Part shown: positions 1 to 4,862 of the stretch, piece after piece
Layout of the letters: each line of letters begins with the position of its first letter
Position numbering within the stretch: the stretch's first letter is position 1
Notes under the pieces: generated by a model
Told to the model about the DNA's origin: nothing
What the model saw: only the letters and a program-made list of their open reading frames with translations
The model's database searches: none
Program-made: the position numbers and the translations under genes
NCBI GenBank assembly: GCA_014801595.1
Contig: JAAVDV010000047.1
Coordinates: forward strand, 1-7,076
Length of the DNA: 7,076 nucleotides
Direction: 5' to 3'
Origin: Bacteroides sp.
GTDB taxonomy: Bacteria > Bacteroidota > Bacteroidia > Bacteroidales > Muribaculaceae

Positions 1-78
1 AGCTCGTTGGTGCCGGGCGGCTCCGCCGCCCATCCCCGCCGCCCAGCCCTCCCCCCCTTCTCTCCTTCTCTAAAATAA
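1..78. other. GC-rich non-coding stretch with pyrimidine run
   Basis: No gene is supported here. The stretch has a 9-bp direct repeat CGCCGCCCA at 24-32 and 37-45. It has a 7-bp hairpin GGGCGGC/GCCGCCC at 15-21 and 25-31, with a 3-base loop and no T-run after it on either strand. Bases 47-71 are an uninterrupted 25-base pyrimidine run. The octamer CCGGGCGG at 13-20 recurs at 82-89 inside the adjacent terminator stem. All three plus frames can be read open for at least part of the stretch, but the product is a low-complexity Pro/Ala/Ser string without family character, so I do not call a gene end. It could be the distal part of a neighbouring intergenic region. Confidence 0.5.
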
Positions 79-108
79 AAACCGGGCGGAATCCACTCCC
101 GCCCGGTT
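71..108 (-). terminator. Rho-independent terminator of the Omp28-like gene
   Basis: A perfect 10-bp stem, AACCGGGCGG at 80-89 paired with CCGCCCGGTT at 99-108, encloses a 9-base loop. Read on the minus strand it begins 20 bases after the TAA stop at 129-131. It is followed directly by a T-rich tail (TTTTATTTTA, complement of 71-80). Stem, loop and tail have the classic intrinsic-terminator form for the minus-strand gene. On the plus strand no T-run follows, so it looks one-directional. Confidence 0.9.
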
Positions 109-128
109 CATATTCCGAAATATCAAGT

Positions 129-2087
129 TTATTTCACAATCACCTTAAAGGCCTTGCCGTCAACATTAACAATATAGAATCCGGCTGCAACCGAAATCTC
201 ATCGGAGCCACCAACCTCGGCAACCTTGCGACCCTCCATATCATATACCGAAGCGGCTGCATAAACACCATTTATTGCAATCTTGCCGTTCGAGCCGATC
301 ACTGCCACATCATTTCCATCTGCAGCGATACCTTCAACTCCGCTGGGATCATTCACGCTGATCTGAGTGGCATTCAGGACGGAACCGTCAAGTCTGTCGA
401 TAATAAACGCAGTCACGAAGAAATCACTTCCCGCCACACTCTCCAGAGAAAGCGTCTGGCGGCAGGAATACTCCTTCTCCGCCTCAAGAGTAGCGGGAAG
501 AAGATCCAGACCCTCGATACCACCGGCATAATAACGGGCTACATCATCATAAATCGTAGGCACATATTCAGGCTCATATTCCCAGCCTCCCATCGGTTGG
601 CCGCTACCTGAATAGGCGTTCTGCTGGAGATACGGTCCTACTCCATCTTCTGTAATATAATAGGCGATACCGTAGCGTCCGTTGTTGGGCGCGGGCACGG
701 CGAAACGCACCTTAGCATCAACTGAAATCTGTTTTTTGGCATTGTCTATCTCTGTATCGATTGCCGATACCTCCGCGATTGCCGGCACGATTCCCCACGC
801 CTTGTCATATCTGTCGAGCATTGCCTCCGATTCAAGGCTCGGCGTGAACATCACACTACGGTCAAGGAGCATGATGGGGAAGGTCTCAAACAAAGAGAGA
901 ACCGGATCCGTGCTCTCCACGACCATTGAATCGTTACCTCCATGCACGGCCACACGGATAAAGCTATCGGGATATTCAGCCTTGAGATATTCCATCACCA
1001 CGATGCCGGCAGGACAATACTGACACCATGTGCCTGTGCCCTCCTCGATGAGGAATCGACGCTGGTAGCCCATATCGTTGCCAAGGCAAGTGATGGGCAT
1101 CTCCGAAGTAGCATCGACGGCTATATTATCCTCTCCGTTGACTTTGGTGATCGATATCTCCAGCGGGAGGTTAGCTCCGACCTGATTGCATTCCACGTCC
1201 TTGATTACGACGGTCGTGTAATTGCCGTAAGCGAGAGGCTCGGGAAGGGCGATATTTACATCTACCGGTTCTCCATCTCCGATACGGTAGGTCATATCTA
1301 TATTTTCCACATCGTTAATGGCCGCACCCGTCAGATAAACTTCCATATCAAATGTCTCCCCGGGATAGACCACAGCGGGATAGTCGGCCCCGAACAGGCT
1401 GGCTCCATTACGCGGGAGATTGTCTGACTCGATGGTTATACCTATGTTGAGATTACCGAAGTCCTCGGAATAGTCATTCCAGAAAATCTCACCGTTATCG
1501 ACAATACCGACATAGCATCCGCCGGGGGTGTTGCGAGGAACGCCGTCGACAGCAATGTAGTAATCGGTCTCGGAAATGGGCATACACTTGTAACCGACGT
1601 AGAAACCTTTACCTGCCTCGATGATGTAGGGTTCGTCAAGCTGAATGCTGTTCTCATGGTAAGCATCATACGTCATCTTCCCCTGCTGGGTACGGAACGC
1701 ACCCTCGCCTAGTTCATCCATCAGGTAAGCGGTGACTCGTGTCACTCCGTTGGCGCCCGTCGTCATGTTCTCTCCCGACGTGATGTTGATTGATGTGACC
1801 TTGCCACCCGCATATAGTGTCGCAAGCTCCGGAGAGAAGTAAAACGCCTGCCATATGTCTCTGCCTATGTAGCTCGGACCGAAACTCAGCGCCTCATTCA
1901 CCTGGAAGGCCATCGTGAAGTCGATGCTCTCCGTTTCCGTGGCCTTCGGGGCATAGGACTTGGGCAGACGTCGTGCCTCACGTATCCCCTCGGGGACCTG
2001 CTGTGACCACAACTGACCGGCCGGAACAGCCGCTATCGCACACGCGACAGGTGCCGTGGCAAGCACCGTAAGTAGCAATTTTTTCAT
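129..2087 (-). CDS. Omp28-like secreted protein with thioredoxin-like CxxC and Por-type C-terminal domain
   Basis: 652 residues. The N-terminus (MKKLLLTVLATAPVACAIAA) is a signal peptide of about 20 residues, probably cut near AIA-AVP. Residues about 50-330 are a beta-rich region I cannot assign. Residues about 340-575 resemble the Omp28 family of Bacteroidetes: EEGTGTWCQYCPAG at 348-361 carries C355-x-x-C358 like a thioredoxin active site, and ETFPIMLLDR at 401-410 places P404 where the fold has its cis-proline. After a GVEGI linker (583-587), residues about 594-652 look like a Por/type IX secretion C-terminal sorting domain ending GFYIVNVDGKAFKVIVK. I therefore infer export to the outer surface or beyond. 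Redox activity is possible but not shown; Omp28 proteins are usually described only as outer-membrane proteins or possible adhesins. The gene is monocistronic with its own terminator. The ATG at 2085-2087 is chosen because it begins the signal peptide. Confidence 0.85.
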   Translation of the reverse strand: MKKLLLTVLATAPVACAIAAVPAGQLWSQQVPEGIREARRLPKSYAPKATETESIDFTMAFQVNEALSFGPSYIGRDIWQAFYFSPELATLYAGGKVTSINITSGENMTTGANGVTRVTAYLMDELGEGAFRTQQGKMTYDAYHENSIQLDEPYIIEAGKGFYVGYKCMPISETDYYIAVDGVPRNTPGGCYVGIVDNGEIFWNDYSEDFGNLNIGITIESDNLPRNGASLFGADYPAVVYPGETFDMEVYLTGAAINDVENIDMTYRIGDGEPVDVNIALPEPLAYGNYTTVVIKDVECNQVGANLPLEISITKVNGEDNIAVDATSEMPITCLGNDMGYQRRFLIEEGTGTWCQYCPAGIVVMEYLKAEYPDSFIRVAVHGGNDSMVVESTDPVLSLFETFPIMLLDRSVMFTPSLESEAMLDRYDKAWGIVPAIAEVSAIDTEIDNAKKQISVDAKVRFAVPAPNNGRYGIAYYITEDGVGPYLQQNAYSGSGQPMGGWEYEPEYVPTIYDDVARYYAGGIEGLDLLPATLEAEKEYSCRQTLSLESVAGSDFFVTAFIIDRLDGSVLNATQISVNDPSGVEGIAADGNDVAVIGSNGKIAINGVYAAASVYDMEGRKVAEVGGSDEISVAAGFYIVNVDGKAFKVIVK

Positions 2088-2111
2088 GTGTCAAGTAATG
2101 GTATAAAGTAA

Positions 2112-2148
2112 TTTGTTAAAGTTTATTTCGCTTTGCGAATTTAACAAA
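2112..2148. repeat. nested inverted repeat upstream of the Omp28-like gene
   Basis: A perfect 9-bp inverted repeat, TTTGTTAAA at 2112-2120 and TTTAACAAA at 2140-2148, encloses a second hairpin, TTCGC at 2127-2131 and GCGAA at 2135-2139 with loop TTT. The right arms are contiguous, while on the left six bases (2121-2126) bulge out. It lies 25-61 bases upstream of the minus-strand ATG. It could therefore be a 5' leader hairpin or an operator. No close match to the TAnnTTTG promoter box was found on the minus strand here, so I cannot say whether it is transcribed. Confidence 0.6.
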
Positions 2149-2174
2149 ATTCCCCGATTCTGCAAAATTCCCCG
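2145..2174. repeat. 12-bp direct repeat CAAAATTCCCCG
   Basis: Two identical copies of CAAAATTCCCCG lie at 2145-2156 and 2163-2174, 18 bases start to start. On the minus strand each reads CGGGGAATTTTG, whose last eight bases GAATTTTG match the Bacteroidetes -7 box (TAnnTTTG) except for the first base. No TTG lies 19-21 bases upstream of either copy, so I do not call a promoter. A pair of regulator half-sites for the Omp28-like gene is an alternative reading. The first copy overlaps the right arm of the neighbouring inverted repeat by four bases. Confidence 0.6.
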
Positions 2175-2266
2175 CTGTTTTATTCAACACCTTATTAGAT
2201 AATCTTTTTCAGACCTCCCTTGCCACCTCTTTTTACCTCGCTTCCATCTTTTTATCAAGTTTTCTC

Positions 2267-2297
2267 TTGCACATCCGAAGAAAATTTTGTAACTTTG
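2267..2297 (+). promoter_or_regulatory. promoter of the rplU-rpmA operon
   Basis: TTG at 2267-2269, a 20-base spacer, and TAACTTTG at 2290-2297 form an exact match to the Bacteroidetes primary-sigma consensus (-33 TTG, -7 TAnnTTTG, 19-21 bases apart). The inferred transcript would start near 2302-2305, leaving a leader of about 80 bases before the rplU ATG. Just before that ATG is a short AT hairpin, TTTAAT at 2366-2371 and ATTAAA at 2377-2382, but no Shine-Dalgarno sequence. Confidence 0.85.
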
Positions 2298-2385
2298 TGC
2301 GATTTATTCCCAACAGGCTCTCAAAGCGTTCCCTATCAATCCCGGAACCGCCTGCCGGACCAACTTTTAATTCTTTATTAAAGCG

Positions 2386-2706
2386 ATGTACGCAATCGTA
2401 GAAATCAAGGGACAGCAGTTCAAGGCTGAAGAAGGCAAATATCTGTATGTCCACTATCTCGGCGAGGATGCAAAGCAGGGCGACGAGGTCGTTTTCGACA
2501 AGGTGCTCCTCATTGATGCCGACGGCGACGTTAAGGTCGGTGCGCCTGCCGTGGAAGGTGCAAAGGTAACAGGCGAGGTGCTCGAAAACCTCGTGAAAGG
2601 TGAGAAGGTGATCGTCTTCAAGAAGAAGCGTCGCAAAGGCTATCGCCGTAAAAACGGCCACCGCCAGTTCTTCACCAAAGTGATGATCAAGAATATTAAC
2701 GCTTAA
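2386..2706 (+). CDS. rplU: 50S ribosomal protein L21
   Basis: 106 residues, about the family's usual length (E. coli L21 has 103). L21 binds 23S rRNA in the large subunit and depends on L20 for assembly in E. coli. The start MYAIVEIKGQQFKAEEGKYL is a typical L21 N-terminus. The basic C-terminal segment at 79-97, with KKKRRKGYRRKNGHRQ and then FFT, fits the L21 signature, including the conserved G-H-R-Q and the following Thr. Residues 28-78 form the acidic and glycine-rich beta-barrel part. The ATG at 2386 is the only sensible start; it is preceded by the AT-rich leader usual in this phylum rather than a Shine-Dalgarno sequence. It is the first gene of an operon with rpmA, 14 bases away, from the promoter at 2267-2297. 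Confidence 0.98.
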   Translation: MYAIVEIKGQQFKAEEGKYLYVHYLGEDAKQGDEVVFDKVLLIDADGDVKVGAPAVEGAKVTGEVLENLVKGEKVIVFKKKRRKGYRRKNGHRQFFTKVMIKNINA

Positions 2707-2720
2707 AATTCATCTGAGAT

Positions 2721-2987
2721 ATGGCTCATAAAAAAGGTGTCGGTAGTTCGAAGAACGGCCGCGAATCAGAAAGCAAACGCCTCGGCGTGAAAATCTTCGG
2801 TGGATCTAACTGCAAGGCAGGCAACATCATCAAGCGTCAGCGTGGCACTCAGCACCACCCCGGCCTCAACGTCGGCATGGGCAAGGACCACACTCTCTTC
2901 GCTCTGATCGATGGCGTAGTGGTGTTCACCACCGGTAAGGAAGGCCGCAAGTTCGTCAACGTGCAGCCCCACACTCCCGCCAACTAA
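2721..2987 (+). CDS. rpmA: 50S ribosomal protein L27
   Basis: 88 residues, the normal length. L27 lies near the peptidyl-transferase centre, and its flexible N-terminus contacts tRNA. The protein starts directly with MAHKKGVGSSKNGRESESKR, so there is no cleaved N-terminal extension of the kind known in Firmicutes. Residues 34-48 (GNIIKRQRGTQHHPG) match the L27 signature G-x-I-I-x-R-Q-R-G-x5-G, followed by GKDHTLFALIDG. It is the second gene of the L21-L27 operon. In several other Bacteroidales I recall serS following this pair; here a terminator and a convergent gene follow instead. Confidence 0.98.
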   Translation: MAHKKGVGSSKNGRESESKRLGVKIFGGSNCKAGNIIKRQRGTQHHPGLNVGMGKDHTLFALIDGVVVFTTGKEGRKFVNVQPHTPAN

Positions 2988-2996
2988 ACCGTTTTT

Positions 2997-3018
2997 AATC
3001 GCTTCTCCGCAAGCGATT
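2997..3018 (+). other. hairpin after rpmA
   Basis: A perfect 8-bp stem, AATCGCTT at 2997-3004 and AAGCGATT at 3011-3018, has a 6-base loop. It begins nine bases after the rpmA stop. No T-run follows on the plus strand, so it is probably a 3' end stabilising or pausing element that stands before the true terminator. On the minus strand it is followed by AAAAAC, also not a terminator tail. Confidence 0.6.
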
Positions 3019-3023
3019 GCTGA

Positions 3024-3056
3024 AGCCGACCCCTTTCCGGGGCCGGCTCTCTTTTT
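3024..3056 (+). terminator. Rho-independent terminator of rplU-rpmA
   Basis: AGCCG at 3024-3028 pairs with CGGCT at 3044-3048, and CCCC at 3030-3033 pairs with GGGG at 3039-3042. There is one A/C mismatch between the two helices and a TTTCC loop. The sequence CTCTTTTT follows. The last two T of this tail (3055-3056) are also part of the stop codon of the convergent gene. It is likely to shield the convergent gene from read-through of the highly expressed ribosomal operon. Confidence 0.88.
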
Positions 3057-4707
3057 ATCCGATCCTGCGCACCTCCTCTTCAAACGTCTCACGGTCTATC
3101 GCCCGGTTGCGCACCTGTGTCCGCCGGTTGAATATCGTCTGCGGTGAATAAAAAAGGAGCGTGGCGATTTTCGTGCTGTCGGTTATCCCCATGCGTATCA
3201 TCGCGAATATACGCAAATCGGGGGTCAGCATCTCCCCGCTCTTGGGGTATATCCCCTCCCCGGGACGCAGCAATCTGTTGAAGTCCTCCACAAAGTCGGG
3301 ATACAACCGCAGAAATGCCGAATCAAAATTGAAAAACACCTCTTTCAGCTCCGTCTCCGTCGGCCGCGCCCGCCCCGAGGTCAGCCGCTGAAGCTCCTCA
3401 TATTGTCTGGCCTTAAGCTTCAGTGATACGGTCTGGCGGAATTTGGAGAATTTATCTATGTAGCCCGCGCAGAGGTCCATGAACAGACTGACGTATTGTT
3501 CGCGCCGTTTGTTGGTCGCGGCAAGCTTATGGTTCAATTCCGACAGTTTCCGGCTGTAGTCCGTCTCCATTTTATTGAGTTTATCCAATCTCTTCCTCTC
3601 TCTGGCCACTATCCACACGGCCACGACCAATCCTATGGCAAGAATGCCTATCACTATAAGATAGATCCGCATCCTGTGATTCTGCGCCGCGATGCGCTGT
3701 TGATAGACATTGGTTATCCCCGGTATCTTCTCGGCTATCTCCACCATCCTTAGCCGGTTGTTGAAAAAGATGGCATCTTCAAGGGAGTATTCGAGATATC
3801 TGTTGGCACGCGCCACATCCCCGTCCTCCTCCGTGATAAGCTTGGCAAGCTGCTGAAGGGCCAGATTCTCCTTCAAAGGATTCTCTTGATCGGAAATGGC
3901 GGCTCTTATCAGCCATTGCCGATACTTATCGTTATCCCCCGTCTCTTTATATGCCACCCCGAGGGCGTAGGCCGATTGGGCATACAGACGCGTGGCTACG
4001 GGCAATTTATCCAACGCTTCGGTATAATTTTTTATCGCAAGCGCATAATCATGCTCTCTCAATGCCCTCTCTCCGAGACGATAGGAATATTCCGCCGAAC
4101 CCGGGCGGGTGACATTTATCAGGGAGTCAAGATACAGCAGGCTCTCTCCCCGGTATTCGTCGGCAAAAGCCGATCCTTCGCTGTAGTCGGCCCATACGCC
4201 GTAGGTCCATTCGCAGGCAACGTAGTATTCTTCACGGAGCTTGCTGTCGAGCGCACCCGAATCAAGACTCCTGAGTATTCCGACGGCCTGACTGAACTGT
4301 CCGGACGTTGCCAGCGAAAGCGCACGGTGGATCTCTACAGCCGCCCGACGGTCGTAGCCGCCGAGACGCGACGCCACTTCCCCGGCTTTGTTGACATAGC
4401 TCATGGTGGAGTCGTAGTTATAGACGAGATATTCATTATAAAGCTTGTCGTAGATGTCGAGACGGTCGGCATCCGACATCCGCGAATGAAGGCGCGACTT
4501 GAGGCTGTCGATCCGATGCTCCTTCTTGGCCGCATATTCCCCCCTGCGCTCCAACGCTTCCTCCAGTTCGTGCAGGAGCACCCGCGAGTCCGACGTTTCA
4601 TTCCCGACAGCATAAAGCATCGGGCCGGTGAATAAAAACAGCGTGACCGTCAGGGCTGCCCTGCTTGCCAATCCGATAAGGAATCCGAAGTCTTCTCTCG
4701 CTTTCAT
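3055..4707 (-). CDS. DUF6377-type membrane protein with TPR region and HTH-like C-terminus, putative regulator
   Basis: 550 residues. The N-terminus has a basic start, then a hydrophobic run at about 17-33 ending LYA, a likely signal peptide. Residues about 40-335 are helical and TPR-like; the clearest pairs are 207-239 (LGERALREHDYALAIKNYTE) and 243-272. One transmembrane helix at about 347-368 (IYLIVIGILAIGLVVAVWIV) is followed by RERKRLDK, so the N-terminal part should be periplasmic and the rest cytoplasmic. A coiled coil spans about 370-405, and 400-545 resembles the DUF6377 family of Bacteroidetes as I remember it. Residues 507-536 (GITDSTKIATLLFYSPQTIF, then NRRTQVRNRA) have the spacing of a LuxR/GerE-type helix-turn-helix. 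I infer a membrane-spanning one-component regulator; DNA binding is not proven. The gene is divergent from a TonB-dependent receptor and convergent with rpmA. The ATG at 4705-4707 is chosen because it precedes the signal peptide. No convincing promoter of its own was found. Confidence 0.82.
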   Translation of the reverse strand: MKAREDFGFLIGLASRAALTVTLFLFTGPMLYAVGNETSDSRVLLHELEEALERRGEYAAKKEHRIDSLKSRLHSRMSDADRLDIYDKLYNEYLVYNYDSTMSYVNKAGEVASRLGGYDRRAAVEIHRALSLATSGQFSQAVGILRSLDSGALDSKLREEYYVACEWTYGVWADYSEGSAFADEYRGESLLYLDSLINVTRPGSAEYSYRLGERALREHDYALAIKNYTEALDKLPVATRLYAQSAYALGVAYKETGDNDKYRQWLIRAAISDQENPLKENLALQQLAKLITEEDGDVARANRYLEYSLEDAIFFNNRLRMVEIAEKIPGITNVYQQRIAAQNHRMRIYLIVIGILAIGLVVAVWIVARERKRLDKLNKMETDYSRKLSELNHKLAATNKRREQYVSLFMDLCAGYIDKFSKFRQTVSLKLKARQYEELQRLTSGRARPTETELKEVFFNFDSAFLRLYPDFVEDFNRLLRPGEGIYPKSGEMLTPDLRIFAMIRMGITDSTKIATLLFYSPQTIFNRRTQVRNRAIDRETFEEEVRRIG

Positions 4708-4736
4708 ACGCTACTTGAATTTATTCGTCAGTTTAT

Positions 4737-4754
4737 GTTAGTTAATTATCTAAC
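4737..4754. promoter_or_regulatory. 18-bp near-palindrome, candidate operator
   Basis: GTTAGTTAATTATCTAAC equals its own reverse complement at 16 of 18 positions; only the T/T pair at 4742 and 4749 breaks it. It lies 30 bases upstream of the minus-strand ATG and 55 bases upstream of the -33 box of the receptor promoter. Length and symmetry suit a dimeric DNA-binding protein. The AT-richness of the site weakens the case. Confidence 0.5.
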
Positions 4755-4775
4755 AATAAATTATGGAAAATTGTT
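4752..4775. repeat. inverted repeat AACAAT-N12-ATTGTT
   Basis: AACAAT at 4752-4757 is the exact reverse complement of ATTGTT at 4770-4775, with 12 bases between. It overlaps the end of the 18-bp near-palindrome by three bases and ends just before the CTAC repeats. Six-base AT-rich arms can arise by chance, so this is a weak site on its own. Confidence 0.35.
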
Positions 4776-4808
4776 GCTACTGATCCACTACCTATCCGCT
4801 ACCTGATA
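4776..4808 (+). promoter_or_regulatory. three 11-bp-spaced CTAC repeats abutting the receptor promoter
   Basis: GCTACTGATCC (4776-4786), ACTACCTATCC (4787-4797) and GCTACCTGATA (4798-4808) follow each other without gaps. CTAC begins at 4777, 4788 and 4799, an exact 11-base period close to one turn of the helix. Copies 1 and 2 agree at 8 of 11 bases; copy 3 is CTACCTGAT and adjoins the TTG at 4809. Sites in phase on one DNA face directly upstream of the -33 element are typical of an activator that touches RNA polymerase. Confidence 0.55.
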
Positions 4809-4840
4809 TTGACAAGCGGGCCGGGCATGACGTAATTTTG
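4809..4840 (+). promoter_or_regulatory. promoter of the TonB-dependent receptor gene
   Basis: TTG at 4809-4811, a 21-base spacer, and TAATTTTG at 4833-4840 match the Bacteroidetes promoter consensus exactly. The inferred start of transcription is near 4845-4848, which leaves a very short leader of about 15-18 bases before the ATG at 4863, without a Shine-Dalgarno sequence. Confidence 0.8.
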
Positions 4841-4862
4841 CACCAGTCAATCACACCTAATC

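Noticed and set aside
31..33. A possible minus-strand ATG at 31-33 with a purine-rich stretch before it, leaving the window on the left
   Set aside because: Only about 11 codons are visible, they are low-complexity, and Shine-Dalgarno-like purine runs mean little in this phylum.
942..1427. Plus-strand open frames of 161 and 113 codons inside the Omp28-like gene (942-1427 and 682-1023)
   Set aside because: They are antisense to a gene with a signal peptide, family motifs and its own terminator, and their translations show no family character.
2038..2087. Lipoprotein reading of the Omp28-like signal peptide (Cys at residue 16)
   Set aside because: The residues before the Cys are Pro-Val-Ala, which do not fit a lipobox with Leu/Val/Ile at -3; a normal signal peptidase I site after AIA fits better.
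2336..2358. CCGG...CCGG pairing in the rplU leader as a riboswitch or protein-binding leader
   Set aside because: Only a self-complementary 4-bp stem is formed, with no extension; chance explains it.
2233..2661. Minus-strand open frame of 142 codons across the rplU promoter and gene
   Set aside because: It is antisense to rplU and crosses its promoter; the translation has no recognisable feature.
3886..4635. Plus-strand open frame of 249 codons opposite the DUF6377-type gene
   Set aside because: It lies fully antisense to a gene with a clear domain order, lacks promoter and start context, and its translation looks like a reversed-frame shadow.
4708..4775. A promoter for the DUF6377-type gene on the minus strand
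   Set aside because: The nearest box (TAATTTAT) matches TAnnTTTG only in part and has no TTG at the right distance.
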